A stretch of DNA of 64,000 bases from Bacillota bacterium (GTDB lineage Bacteria; Bacillota; Clostridia; Saccharofermentanales; Fastidiosipilaceae). How positions within the stretch are numbered: the stretch's first letter is position 1; every line of letters starts with the position of its first letter. Under the pieces are notes generated by a model, which saw nothing but the letters and a program-made list of their open reading frames with translations, was not told the origin of the DNA and did no database searches. This document shows positions 38,801-46,942 of the stretch, one piece after another. A program made the position numbers and the translations under genes. The stretch covers positions 1 to 64,000 of the forward strand of contig JAEWGG010000033.1 of assembly GCA_023388435.1 (NCBI GenBank), written 5' to 3'.

Positions 38801-41755
38801 GTCAGTCGTGGCCGTGTCTCCCGTGGTGACAACGGCAGCGGCGGCGACGAGGCCTACCTCCTGCCTTGGCTCTGGGATGCCGAGACAGGCACCTATCTGG
38901 CTGGACAGGGCCGCCTCTATCACTGGAATACCCAGGGCGGCCAGACGAGCTGGGACCTTCCTGAGGACTGGAAGGATCTCTCGAGCGTCACCGTCTATGA
39001 GCTGACAGACCTCGGCAAGGCTGAGCCCCGGACCGTGCCCGTGTCAGGCGGCCAGCTGAGACTGGACGCCAAGGCCGCCACACCTTATGTCATCTATAAA
39101 CAGGCCAGCCAGCAGCTGGAGCTGAGCTGGAGCGATGGCATGCACATCGTCGACGCCGGTTTTAATGCCGGTCCTGACAGCCTGCAGGAGCACTGGCTCA
39201 TCAGCGGCGAGGGTACGGCCTCCATTCAGAAGAGCCAGCACGCCAACCCCATGCTTCTGCTTGAGGGGACGGTTAAGGCCAGTCAGGAGCTGCGCGACCT
39301 GCAAGCGGGGCAGCGCTACGCCCTCTATGTCGGCCTTGACAAGCGTGGAGGAGCTTCGGCCAGTCTGAGGGTCCTCAAGGGATCTGAGGTTCTGGCGAGC
39401 AATCAGAGTGGTCGAAGCATTGCTCGGAACTACGTGAAAGCCTACTCACACAACACACGTTCTTCCACAGTAGACGGCAGCAGCTACTTCCAGAACATGT
39501 ATGTCTTTTTCACTGCGCCTGAGGGTGGGGAGCCCCTGCGTCTCGAACTCGGCCATGAGGGCGAGGGCCAGGCCTACTTTGACGACGTCCGCGTTGTCGC
39601 CAACGACTACCGGGGGCTGGAGACGGACGAGAACGGAGCGCTCATCCGCCTCAGCAACGACTTCGAGCAGAATGTCCAGGGGATCTGGCCCTTCGTTGTC
39701 TCCGCCTCTGAAGGCGTCGAGGACAACCGCATCCACCTCTCCGAGATCCACGCCCCCTTCACCCAGGCGGGCTGGGATGTCAAGAAGATGGACGATGTGC
39801 TCCAGGGCAGGTGGTCGGTAAAAATCAACGGCCTGTCCCAGAAGAATACCCTGATCTATCAGACCATTCCGCAGAACCTGCCCCTGGCCCCAGGACGCCG
39901 CTACCGTGTCAGCTTTGACTACCAGAGTGGCAGCGAGGGCATCTACGCCTTCGCCCTCGGACATGGGGAGTTCAGCCCCGCCACGGTCAGTTTGGATCCC
40001 CTGCCCAAGGCCCTGGGGAGCAGCGGTCACTACGAGACGGAAGTCATGGGCTCGCTGCTCGCTGACTCCTGGATCGGCATTTTCTCGACTTCCAAGGCCC
40101 CCGATTTGCAGGGCACCCGCGATGCAGCTGCGAACTTTGGCGGCTATAAGGATTTCGTCCTGGATAACTTAGTCGTTGAGCTGATTCCCACGGAGGAAGT
40201 GGAGCAGTCCGCTGTGGAGGACAAGTTGGCCGAGCTGCAGAAGTCCTTCGATGAGAAAAAGTCGGGTATCAGTGCCGAGGCCCGCCAACTGGCGACCGCC
40301 AGTCTGATCCAGGCCAGGGTTCTGCTCCATATGAACTGCCCGGATCCCCAGCGGCTGACCAAGGCGCTGGAGCTGCTCCGCGCCCTGGAAATCTACCTGG
40401 ACCAGGCCCCCAGCAATGCAGGCGACGCCCGCTATGACATCCCTGTTGACAGTTACAGTGTCGAGGTGGGCAGCTTCCAGCCGAACTACGCAAATGTAGA
40501 GGGTCCGGCTGAGTACGCCCAGGATGCTAAGACCGATACCTACTGGCACAGCCAGTGGGGAGTCAATGCCATACAGGCGAAGACGGCCTGGTACCAGTTC
40601 AATTTCAAGCAGGCCCAGACTGTGGACGGCCTGCGCTACCTGCCCAGACCCGGTGGGGCCAATGTTAACGGCAAAATTCTGAAGTATAAGATCGTTCTGA
40701 CCCTGGCTGACCAGAGTGAACGGGAGATTGTCACAGAGGGACGTTTTACGGCCCAGACCCAGTGGCAAAAGGTGAATTTCGGCCCTGTTGAAAATGTGAC
40801 GAAGCTGCGTCTCGTAGTTCTCGAGAGCGCTGGGCAGACCCCGTCTCAGGTCAATAACTACGCGGCGGCCGCCGAGCTGCGCGTGACGCAGCCTGGAAAG
40901 GACGAGGACTCCGTTCCCGTCGACACGGCGGAGTTAAAGACTCTGGCAGGGAAGGCCCAGGAGAGCCTGAAGGCTACGTACAGCGCTGAGAGCCGTGAGG
41001 CTTTGGAAAAGGCTCTCAAGGAGGCTCAGGCCGTCCTGGATCAGGAGGCCCCTGACGCCTATGCCGTGGCCCTGGCCCTGGCCAATCTCCGCTGTGCCCT
41101 AACACGCCTCAATCCTTCGGCCGTTCCAGACACGGCTCCCACGGCCCCCAGCCTGCCCCACAGCGACTTCAGTGCTACGGTACCTGCAGACTATCCGACA
41201 CAGCCGAGCAGACCAACAGGCTCCGTTCCCGAGCCGCCGCGGACCAGTGTTCCTACGGACTATCCCGTGCAGCCGACGCGGCCCACGGGCTCCGTTCCTG
41301 AGGAGCCAGTCGGACCCCAGCCCGAGCCGCCGCGGACCAGTGTTCCTACGGACTATCCCGTGCAGCCGTCCAGACCTACGGGCTCCGTTCCTGAGGAGCC
41401 AGTCGGACCCGAGCCCGAGTCGCCGCGGACCAGCGTTCCTACGGACTACCCTGTACAGCAGACACTGCCCACAGGCTCGGTTCCCGAGGCGCCGATTGGG
41501 CCCCAGCCAGAGCCGTCAGTGCCCAGCCAGCCCGGCAGTGATTTCAGCGCCCGGGTGCCCGCTGACTATCCGACACAGGAGACCCAGCCGCCAGCCACAG
41601 TGCCGACGTCTGAGAGCGCGAAGCAGACTGGGCAGCCCAGCGCCAAGAAACTGCCTCGCACGGGCGAGACGGCCACGGGCCTCTTCCTCGCCCTGGTCAG
41701 CCTCGGTCTGGCGGCCGCTCTGCTGAGTCAGCGCCGCAGGAGGGGGGAGGACTAG
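35870..41755 (+). CDS. Cell-wall-anchored endo-alpha-N-acetylgalactosaminidase (GH101)
   Basis: A 1961-residue surface enzyme that releases core-1 disaccharide from mucin-type O-glycans. Signal peptide about 1-34; Ser/Glu-rich linker; a LamG-like carbohydrate module (about 140-320); GH101 core with nucleophile Asp785 in FIYLDVWGN and acid/base Glu818 in MTTEWGPGNEYD, spaced 33 residues, as in the pneumococcal enzyme; galactose-binding-like domains; an F5/8-type CBM (about 1521-1675); a FIVAR-like helical segment (1683-1745); three 31-residue Pro-rich repeats; LPRTG at 1928-1932, a membrane helix and an RRRR tail for sortase anchoring. RBS AAGGAGAGG. It suits life on mucosal glycoproteins. Confidence 0.95.
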   Translation: MFKRHRNLVRLAAVLLTASMGLTLFPHAGLLQAGELVSAPSQSLSLESEQGEAGANSSAPAPDLGESPSAEASPVQSETGSTGENSAASERGRDEELRDSGETEAQEEPGRSAALETPTVALSSGTEAEQSAQEARSRRRREAAQTTPEWTLDPAAEKGDETLSLEEGWWRFASSSKNGNSTTNPAQYPAIAIFKNEYDFSQAGQLELTIKANKAGTSNRFGFYLGYKDPNNGLFIGYDAAGWFWQRYGADGQWMQGARTAAPAAQSEQQIQISWDGAKATLLIDQEKALEVDYSSMKNLSRKLAIKGGTYGSDNTDVSIRATEQAPPATEEPATPAKLIAPEDMEVLQNAELRVNVFKKFPLAVDYELLQLGKKKFHGQVLDQRLVAINGQSVELGDAEVQYSRVSDVEAQYILTVKQAEQQIDAQVTARLRLEGRALHFDITAIENKAGEEHPVQTLSFPQQSLISIRSNQAGAQFSGALMSSDTTKPGDEHFSLQKNTEMRDRDYTYAFISADGLSAGLWSNSEHDGRAVAAPVRGGSQNTRIMASTQQVEGEQSLGLTSAPWFYHRRVKDSRGRSYIVPETDMPKSAVIFAADENGDGQVNWQDGAVAYRSIMNNPYKSEEVPELVAWRIAMNFGSHAQNPFLTTLDNVKKVALHTDGLGQSVLLKGYGSEGHDSGHPDYGDIGFRIGGAKDMNTLMREGRKLGARFGVHVNASEMYPEAKAFSDELVRRRADGSLSYGWNWLDQGIGIDGIYDLATGAREQRFQELKDQVGDHMDFIYLDVWGNLTSSGSEDSWETRKMSKMINDRGWRMTTEWGPGNEYDSTFQHWATDLTYGGKGFKGANSQIMRFLRNHQKDSWVGDYPSYGGAANAPLLGGYNMKDFEGWQGRNDYDAYIKNLYTHDLSTKFIQHFQIQRWVNNPLLASTAEDPKSNGGNEEITLADRQGNSLVIRRGSNDQGSSDYRLREMLLNGKTVSRGRVSRGDNGSGGDEAYLLPWLWDAETGTYLAGQGRLYHWNTQGGQTSWDLPEDWKDLSSVTVYELTDLGKAEPRTVPVSGGQLRLDAKAATPYVIYKQASQQLELSWSDGMHIVDAGFNAGPDSLQEHWLISGEGTASIQKSQHANPMLLLEGTVKASQELRDLQAGQRYALYVGLDKRGGASASLRVLKGSEVLASNQSGRSIARNYVKAYSHNTRSSTVDGSSYFQNMYVFFTAPEGGEPLRLELGHEGEGQAYFDDVRVVANDYRGLETDENGALIRLSNDFEQNVQGIWPFVVSASEGVEDNRIHLSEIHAPFTQAGWDVKKMDDVLQGRWSVKINGLSQKNTLIYQTIPQNLPLAPGRRYRVSFDYQSGSEGIYAFALGHGEFSPATVSLDPLPKALGSSGHYETEVMGSLLADSWIGIFSTSKAPDLQGTRDAAANFGGYKDFVLDNLVVELIPTEEVEQSAVEDKLAELQKSFDEKKSGISAEARQLATASLIQARVLLHMNCPDPQRLTKALELLRALEIYLDQAPSNAGDARYDIPVDSYSVEVGSFQPNYANVEGPAEYAQDAKTDTYWHSQWGVNAIQAKTAWYQFNFKQAQTVDGLRYLPRPGGANVNGKILKYKIVLTLADQSEREIVTEGRFTAQTQWQKVNFGPVENVTKLRLVVLESAGQTPSQVNNYAAAAELRVTQPGKDEDSVPVDTAELKTLAGKAQESLKATYSAESREALEKALKEAQAVLDQEAPDAYAVALALANLRCALTRLNPSAVPDTAPTAPSLPHSDFSATVPADYPTQPSRPTGSVPEPPRTSVPTDYPVQPTRPTGSVPEEPVGPQPEPPRTSVPTDYPVQPSRPTGSVPEEPVGPEPESPRTSVPTDYPVQQTLPTGSVPEAPIGPQPEPSVPSQPGSDFSARVPADYPTQETQPPATVPTSESAKQTGQPSAKKLPRTGETATGLFLALVSLGLAAALLSQRRRRGED
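41231..41509 (+). repeat. Three 93-bp coding repeats, Pro-rich wall-spanning region
   Basis: Copies begin at 41231, 41324 and 41417 and encode E-x-PRTSVPTDYPVQ...PTGSVPE-type units of 31 residues. Related DYPTQ sequences flank them (41160 onward, 41540 onward). They probably hold the enzyme away from the wall; copy number may vary between strains. Confidence 0.9.
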
Positions 41756-41801
41756 CTCGGCAGCGTCACCTTCGCTACGCTTTTTTGGCAGATTTTTGAC
41801 A

Positions 41802-41834
41802 GAAGCCCGACCCTTACCCGGTCGGGCTTCTTTT
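41802..41834 (+). terminator. Terminator of the GH101 gene
   Basis: A 10-bp perfect stem GAAGCCCGAC / GTCGGGCTTC (41802-41811, 41821-41830) followed by TTTT. Confidence 0.9.
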
Positions 41835-41918
41835 CAGCGGGTGGAGGAAGCTGGGCGGACGGTGGCTGGCCGCGGCGAAGTGGCGGACAGGTCTGCTAAA
41901 AAAATGAATTTTGTTGTC

Positions 41919-41958
41919 AACACAGAAGCTTGACAAAAACTTCTGTGTTCATTAAGAT
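41919..41958 (+). promoter_or_regulatory. ylxM-ffh promoter inside a perfect inverted repeat
   Basis: Consensus -35 TTGACA (41930-41935), 17 bp, TAAGAT (41953-41958). The -35 box lies in the 11-bp spacer of a perfect 10-bp inverted repeat AACACAGAAG (41919-41928) / CTTCTGTGTT (41940-41949), arm centres 21 bp apart. A repressor dimer bound here would block RNA polymerase. Confidence 0.7.
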
Positions 41959-41985
41959 GGGCCAGTGTTGAGGGGAGGCAGGGCA

Positions 41986-42330
41986 ATGCAGCGAGGAGAA
42001 CAGGGTCTGGAAGGCCGCTGGAACTACAGCCAACTACTCGATTTCTACGCTCGACTTTTGCCGGAGAAGCAGGCCCGCATGCTCGACAACTACTACAACG
42101 AGGACTACAGTCTGGCCGAACTGGCGGACCGTGAGGAGATCAGCCGCCAGGCCGCCCACGGCTTGATACAGCGGGGCCGGGAAGAGCTCCTGCGCTACGA
42201 GGCCTGTCTACAGCTGGCCCGGCGCTACAAGCGGCAGCTGACGGCTCTGGAGGTCTTGGAGGGGCAGCAAGAGGCCCTGAACTCGGAGGGGCAGGAGGCC
42301 TTGAGGGTCCTGCGCCAGACGATGGGATGA
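41986..42330 (+). CDS. ylxM: YlxM/p13-like helix-turn-helix protein of the SRP operon
   Basis: A 114-residue DNA-binding-like protein: YSQLLDFYARLLPEKQARML and YYNEDYSLAELADREEISRQAA, the sigma-70 region-4-like HTH of YlxM. It is known as companion of Ffh; in streptococci it modulates SRP GTPase activity. ATG 41986 follows GGGGAGG; an upstream GTG would include that site. ffh starts 7 bp after its stop. Confidence 0.88.
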   Translation: MQRGEQGLEGRWNYSQLLDFYARLLPEKQARMLDNYYNEDYSLAELADREEISRQAAHGLIQRGREELLRYEACLQLARRYKRQLTALEVLEGQQEALNSEGQEALRVLRQTMG

Positions 42331-42337
42331 GGTGGAC

Positions 42338-43711
42338 ATGGCACTATTTGAAGGCTTGACGAAGCGCCTGCAACAGATTAGCGCGAAGATGCGCGGCAAG
42401 GCCCGTGTGACGGAGGCGGACATCAAGGAGATGACCCGCGAGATCCGTCTGGCCCTGCTGGAGGCCGACGTCCACATTTCGGTGGTCAAGGAGCTCTGTA
42501 CGCTGATTTCTGAACGCTGTCGAGGCGTTGAAGTTATGGAGAGCCTGACACCTGGTCAGCAGGTTGTCAAGGTGGTCCAGGAGGCCCTGATAGAGATCCT
42601 GGATATCGGTGAGCGCAAGCTCAAGGTGAATCCCTCCGGCTTTACCGTCATCATGCTCTACGGTCTCCAGGGTTCAGGTAAAACGACCACCGCGGCCAAG
42701 TTGGCCAAGCACCTCAAGGAGAAGGGCAAGAAACCCATGCTCTGCTCCCTGGACACGCACCGCCCAGCAGCGGCCCTGCAGCTGGACATCCTCGCCAAGC
42801 AGATCCAGATTCCCTGCTACATCCATCCTGAGGAGAAGGATGCCCTGGTCATCGCCCAGGAGGCCTTGGACCGGGCCCGCTACCTCCTCCTGGATACCCT
42901 CATCGTTGACACCGCCGGCCGTATGACCGTCGATGCTGAACTGATGCAGGAGTTGCGTGGCATTGCCGACATCGTCCAGCCTATGGAGAAGCTGCTCATC
43001 GTTGATGCCATGATTGGCCAGGAGGCTGTCAACGTGGCTCTGGAGTTTGAGCGGGAGATCGGTCTTGACGGCTTCATCATGACGAAGCTCGACGGTGATG
43101 CCCGCGGCGGCGCGGCCCTGTCCATCGCCAAGATGACGAAGAAGCCGGTGAAGTTCATCGCCAATGGTGAGCGCGTCGACGCCCTGGATGTCTATTATCC
43201 GGACCGCATGGCCTCGCGCATTCTCGGCATGGGCGACGTGCTGAGCCTCATTGAGAAGGCCGGACGACAGCTGGACGAGAAGCAGGCCATGGAGAGCCTG
43301 GAGCGCCTCAAGCAGAACCGCTTTACCATGGACGACATGCTCAAGCAGTTCGAGCAGGTGGAGCGCATGGGTTCTATCAAGGACATGCTGGAGCTTCTGC
43401 CCGGGGTGGGCGGGAAGGTCAAGGCCCAGGTCGACACGGAGCAGGCGGACCAGATGATGCGGCGCAGCAAGGCGATCATCCAGTCCATGACCCCCCAGGA
43501 GCGCCGCAATCCGGAAGTCCTGAATGCCTCGCGCCGCAAGCGTATCGCCCAGGGCTCTGGGACCAGTATTCAGGACATTAACCGCCTCATCAAACAATAC
43601 AATGACGCCCTGAAGCTCTTTAAGCAATTTGGTGGTGTTAAGGGAAAGAAAGGTCGGGGACTCCTGGGCCGCCTGGGCGGTCTCGGGGGCTTTGGCGGCT
43701 TCGGCGCCTGA
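42338..43711 (+). CDS. ffh: Signal recognition particle protein Ffh
   Basis: A 457-residue SRP GTPase that targets nascent membrane proteins to FtsY and SecYEG. N domain 1-85; G domain with GLQGSGKTTT (from residue 109), DTHRPAAALQL, VDTAGR, TKLDGDARGG; Met-rich M domain from about 300 that binds SRP RNA. A Gly-rich tail (GLLGRLGGLGGFGGFGA) ends the protein. ATG 42338 has GAGGTGG five bases before it; the in-frame GTG two codons earlier lies inside that site. Confidence 0.97.
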   Translation: MALFEGLTKRLQQISAKMRGKARVTEADIKEMTREIRLALLEADVHISVVKELCTLISERCRGVEVMESLTPGQQVVKVVQEALIEILDIGERKLKVNPSGFTVIMLYGLQGSGKTTTAAKLAKHLKEKGKKPMLCSLDTHRPAAALQLDILAKQIQIPCYIHPEEKDALVIAQEALDRARYLLLDTLIVDTAGRMTVDAELMQELRGIADIVQPMEKLLIVDAMIGQEAVNVALEFEREIGLDGFIMTKLDGDARGGAALSIAKMTKKPVKFIANGERVDALDVYYPDRMASRILGMGDVLSLIEKAGRQLDEKQAMESLERLKQNRFTMDDMLKQFEQVERMGSIKDMLELLPGVGGKVKAQVDTEQADQMMRRSKAIIQSMTPQERRNPEVLNASRRKRIAQGSGTSIQDINRLIKQYNDALKLFKQFGGVKGKKGRGLLGRLGGLGGFGGFGA

Positions 43712-43781
43712 GTCCTCAGCAGAGTCCTGTGCCAATTTTCCTTGATATAGATAAAAACCATATAAATGGAGGATAAGAACA

Positions 43782-44027
43782 ATGGCAGTAAAAATCAGAC
43801 TGAAGCGCATGGGCGCTAAGAAGAGCCCCTTCTACCGTGTGGTTGTGGCCGATGGCCGCTACCCCCGCGACGGCCGCAACCTGGCCGAAATCGGCACCTA
43901 CAATCCCCTGACCGACCCTGCGGAAATCAAGATTGATGCCGAGGAGGCCAAGAAGTGGCTCGCCAACGGCGCCCAGCCCACAGAGACTGTCCGCGCCCTG
44001 CTCAAGAAGTCGGGGGTCCTGGGATGA
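43782..44027 (+). CDS. rpsP: 30S ribosomal protein S16
   Basis: An 81-residue S16 protein: start MAVKIRLKRMGAKKSPFYRVVVAD, IGTYNPLTDPAEI and the helix ANGAQPTETVRALLKKSGV are all standard. RBS TGGAGGATAAG. Its stop overlaps the khpA start in ATGA. Confidence 0.98.
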   Translation: MAVKIRLKRMGAKKSPFYRVVVADGRYPRDGRNLAEIGTYNPLTDPAEIKIDAEEAKKWLANGAQPTETVRALLKKSGVLG

Positions 44028-44278
44028 GTTCCGGCAGCAGTGAGCGGATGCGTAAGCTGCTCATCGACCTGGTGCGCCCCCTCATCACCCGTCCTGAGGA
44101 CCTGCGTGTGGAGAGCCACCGCCGCGGTTCCGTCACCGTCCTGGAGCTGCGGGTGCACAAGGATGACATGGGCAAGGTCATCGGTCGCGGCGGCCGCCGT
44201 GCCGAGGCCATCCGCAGCGTGATGAAGGCCCAGGCCAGCCGCCTGCATAGCCGCGTTCTGGTTGATATTTTGGATTAG
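44024..44278 (+). CDS. khpA: KH-domain RNA-binding protein KhpA
   Basis: An 84-residue single KH-domain protein with the GKVIGRGGRRA loop that grips RNA. KhpA pairs with KhpB in Firmicutes and affects cell division and small RNA function. It starts in the ATGA overlap with rpsP; longer in-frame readings would lie inside rpsP. Position between rpsP and rimM is conserved. Confidence 0.94.
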   Translation: MSSGSSERMRKLLIDLVRPLITRPEDLRVESHRRGSVTVLELRVHKDDMGKVIGRGGRRAEAIRSVMKAQASRLHSRVLVDILD

Positions 44279-44284
44279 GAATTT

Positions 44285-44803
44285 ATGCGCCAGTATTTTC
44301 ATGTGGCTAGAATCAGAGCCGCCCATGGTGTGCGCGGAGAGTTGAAGTTGGACTTGCTCTCCGAGGAGCCAGGGCGGCTTCGCACATTGTCTACGGTCTT
44401 CCTGCTCAGCCCTCAGGAGGAGGTCCTGGGGCGGAGGAGGCTGAGCGTGCGCCCCAAGGAGGAGCAGATTGCCCGCCTGGAGGGGGTGGACAGCCGGGAG
44501 GCAGCCGAGGCCCTTAAGGCTCATTTTCTCTCCGTCCCTCGAGAGGAAGCCCTGCCCTTAGGGGAGGGCCGTTACTTCGTCGACGACCTGATAGGGCTCA
44601 GCGTCGAAGCTGAGGATGGGCAGGTCCTGGGCAGCATACGGGAGGTACTGCCCTATGCGCCCAACGACATCCTGGTCATTCGTCGTCCTGGCAAAAAGGA
44701 TCTGCTTTTGCCCGTGCAGAATGAGACTTTTTTGCGGGCGGACCTGGAACTCGGGCGGGCCTATGTCCAAGTTCCGCCAGGCCTGCTGGAAATTTACGAA
44801 TAG
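44285..44803 (+). CDS. rimM: Ribosome maturation factor RimM
   Basis: A 172-residue 16S rRNA processing factor. N-terminal RimM barrel (HVARIRAAHGVRGELKLDLLS) and C-terminal PRC-barrel (YFVDDLIGLSVEAEDGQVLG, LPVQNETFL). It binds S19 during assembly of the 30S head. RBS TAGGAA is weak; it lies 6 bp after khpA, so translation may depend on coupling. Confidence 0.95.
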   Translation: MRQYFHVARIRAAHGVRGELKLDLLSEEPGRLRTLSTVFLLSPQEEVLGRRRLSVRPKEEQIARLEGVDSREAAEALKAHFLSVPREEALPLGEGRYFVDDLIGLSVEAEDGQVLGSIREVLPYAPNDILVIRRPGKKDLLLPVQNETFLRADLELGRAYVQVPPGLLEIYE

Positions 44804-44815
44804 GAGGCCCAGCCT

Positions 44816-45595
44816 GTGGACATACGGGTGCTTACCCTCTTTCCCGAGCAGATCGAGCAGAACCTCCGTTCCAGTATCACGGGGCGGGCCCTGGAGCGTG
44901 GAATTTACCAGCTCCAGTGCATCAATATTCGGGACTATGCGGGCAACCGCTATGGCAAAGTCGATGACAAGCTCTATGGCGGTGGGACAGGTATGCTCAT
45001 GCAGTGTGAGCCCATCTATCAGGCCTGGCTGGCGGCCCTGGACGGCCTGGACCCTGAATTTGCGCGGACTCAAGGGCGCGTGCGCACGGTCTATCTTTCA
45101 CCTAAGGGCCCTGTCCTGCGGGAGCAGCTACTTCCGTCCTATCTTGGCCTGGAGCGGCTCATCCTGCTCTGCGGTCACTATGAGGGCGTGGACGACAGGG
45201 TTCTGGAGGCGATGGGGGCCGAAGAGTTGTCAATAGGCGACTTTGTACTGAGTGGTGGAGAGCTGGCGGCCTGTGTTTTTCTGGACGCCCTCCTGCGTCT
45301 TCTGCCAGGGGTTCTCCCCAGCCAGGAGGCCTATGAAGCCGAGTCGCACAGCGATGGCCTGCTGGAATGTCGCCAGTACACCACACCTGAGGTCTGGCGT
45401 GGACGGAGGGTGCCCCAGGCCCTGCGCTCGGGCAGCCATGAGGCCATCCACCGTTGGCGGCGGGCGGACGCCCTGTGGGAGACAGCCAAGAAGCGGCCCG
45501 ACCTCTTCCGGAACCAGGCTCTTGAAGCGGAAGCTTACGCGGACTTATTGGAGCATATCGAGGCCGAACAGCGGGAGGCGGGACAGTGCCTGTGA
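44816..45595 (+). CDS. trmD: tRNA (guanine-37-N1)-methyltransferase
   Basis: A 259-residue SPOUT methyltransferase that makes m1G37 and prevents +1 frameshifting. Motifs: MDIRVLTLFPEQI, the knot loops YLSPKGPVL, LLCGHYEGVDDRV and SIGDFVLSGGELAA, and DGLLECRQYTTPEVWRG. GTG start at 44816 after AGGAGGCCCAG. The 3' end overlaps the next gene by 10 bp. rplS, often next, is not here. Confidence 0.97.
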   Translation: MDIRVLTLFPEQIEQNLRSSITGRALERGIYQLQCINIRDYAGNRYGKVDDKLYGGGTGMLMQCEPIYQAWLAALDGLDPEFARTQGRVRTVYLSPKGPVLREQLLPSYLGLERLILLCGHYEGVDDRVLEAMGAEELSIGDFVLSGGELAACVFLDALLRLLPGVLPSQEAYEAESHSDGLLECRQYTTPEVWRGRRVPQALRSGSHEAIHRWRRADALWETAKKRPDLFRNQALEAEAYADLLEHIEAEQREAGQCL

Positions 45596-46830
45596 CGGAT
45601 TTGTCTGCAGGGAATTCCAGGTCCAGTGCTATCTGCAGCTTCGACCAAGCTATCCCGCGCCGTGCCAGTCGCTCGGCGAAGTGGGACCGCCAGGACCAGC
45701 TCCTGGATCCTCGGGGAGAGCTGGATCTCCTCCATTTTTCGGTGGCGGATATGGACTTTGCCCTGCCACCTGAGCTCCAGGCCTACTACCAGAAGCTGCT
45801 GAATCAGGGAGTCCTGGGCTATGCGGCTCTGGAGCCAGATTTTGCGCGGAGCGTCGCGGCCTGGCAGGCTCGTCGCCACGGCATAGAGCTTGATGAGGAC
45901 TGGCTGGTCTTTGCCCCTCGCATCAAGACGGCCATGCAGATTCTGGTCGAGTTTCTCACAGAAGTTGGGGACTCCTGCCTGGAGCATGTGCCGCTGTACC
46001 CCCCTCTCCAACAGGCCCTGCGAGGCCAGGGACGCCTGGTCCTGGAGAGTCGCCTCAGGGAGGACGAGACTGGCCGCTGGCGCTTCGACCTGGCGGAAAT
46101 GGAGGCCCTGCTACGCCCGGACACGCGCTTGATTGTCTTTTGCAATCCCCACAATCCAACTGGGCGGGTCTGGTCGCGCGAAGAGTTGGAGCAGTTGGGT
46201 GACTTCGCCCTGCGCCACAAACTCTGGCTGATCGTTGATGAGATCCATGCCGACATCCTGCGAGAGGGGCAGCGACACCAGAGCCTGCTGGGCTATCGGC
46301 CAGAACTGGACGGACGCCTGATTATTGTCAGTTCCCTGAACAAGGCCTTCGGAGTGACGGGCGTGCCCCTGGCCTGGCTGGTCATTCCCAATGCGGACTT
46401 ACGGGCCCGCGTTCAGGAGCGATTGGCACTTCTGGGTCTTTCGGAACCGAGCAGTCTGGCGGCCGGCCTGGCCCCCGTGGCCTATGGCCGCTGTGCCGCC
46501 TGGTTAGATCAGATGCTCGCTTATGTCGATGACAACGAGGACTGGCTTCGCCAGACTTTTGCCCGGCGCTTTCCCGAGCTGCGCATCTGTAGGCGAGAGG
46601 GCAGCTTTACCCTCTGGATTGATGCCCGGAAGCTCGGGCTCAGTGACGAGGCCCTGCACAGATTTTTGCTCCGCGAGGCGCGGATTAACCTCTATGCAGG
46701 CTCGCATTTTGGCCCGTCCGGAGCAGGATTTCTGCGCTGGACCATCGCCTGTCCCCGCAGCCTGCTTGAGGAGGCGCTGAGGCGTCTGGAGCGGGCCTGG
46801 CCGCAGCGCGTTAGTTATTTGACAGAATAG
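45586..46830 (+). CDS. PatB/MalY-type PLP-dependent C-S lyase or aminotransferase
   Basis: A 414-residue fold-type I PLP enzyme of the MalY/PatB group (cystathionine beta-lyase-like). Signatures: FSVADMDFALPPEL, VLGYAALEPDF, FCNPHNPTGRVW, LIVDEIHADIL and the PLP-lysine site SSLNKAFGVTG; NLYAGSHFGPSGAGFLRWTIACP near the end. The N-terminal ~30 residues are polar and unlike the family, so the GTG at 45586 (RBS GGAGG) is the best guess but an internal start is possible. Overlaps trmD by 10 bp, an unusual neighbour for it. Confidence 0.85.
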   Translation: MPVTDLSAGNSRSSAICSFDQAIPRRASRSAKWDRQDQLLDPRGELDLLHFSVADMDFALPPELQAYYQKLLNQGVLGYAALEPDFARSVAAWQARRHGIELDEDWLVFAPRIKTAMQILVEFLTEVGDSCLEHVPLYPPLQQALRGQGRLVLESRLREDETGRWRFDLAEMEALLRPDTRLIVFCNPHNPTGRVWSREELEQLGDFALRHKLWLIVDEIHADILREGQRHQSLLGYRPELDGRLIIVSSLNKAFGVTGVPLAWLVIPNADLRARVQERLALLGLSEPSSLAAGLAPVAYGRCAAWLDQMLAYVDDNEDWLRQTFARRFPELRICRREGSFTLWIDARKLGLSDEALHRFLLREARINLYAGSHFGPSGAGFLRWTIACPRSLLEEALRRLERAWPQRVSYLTE

Positions 46831-46847
46831 AATTTGTGAAGTAACAT
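46819..46847 (+). promoter_or_regulatory. Promoter of rpsF-ssb-rpsR
   Basis: Perfect -35 TTGACA (46819-46824), 17 bp, TAACAT (46842-46847); the -35 box overlaps the end of the lyase gene. A stem AGTCAGC/GCTGACT (46857-46880) follows in the leader. Confidence 0.6.
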
Positions 46848-46892
46848 ATTGCGGATAGTCAGCAAAAATAAGAGCTGACTTCGTGATTAGTC

Positions 46893-46921
46893 CTCGTTCT
46901 CAACCTGAGTGAGAACCGGAG
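46893..46921 (+). promoter_or_regulatory. Candidate S6:S18 autoregulatory leader motif
   Basis: GTTCTCA (46896-46902) pairs with TGAGAAC (46910-46916); a lower CTC/GAG pairing leaves an unpaired CCG-like bulge on the 3' side. A hairpin with a CCG bulge in the rpsF leader is the known binding motif of the S6:S18 complex. A covariance-model check would decide. Confidence 0.4.
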
Positions 46922-46942
46922 TCCAAGAGGAGGTGAATATCC

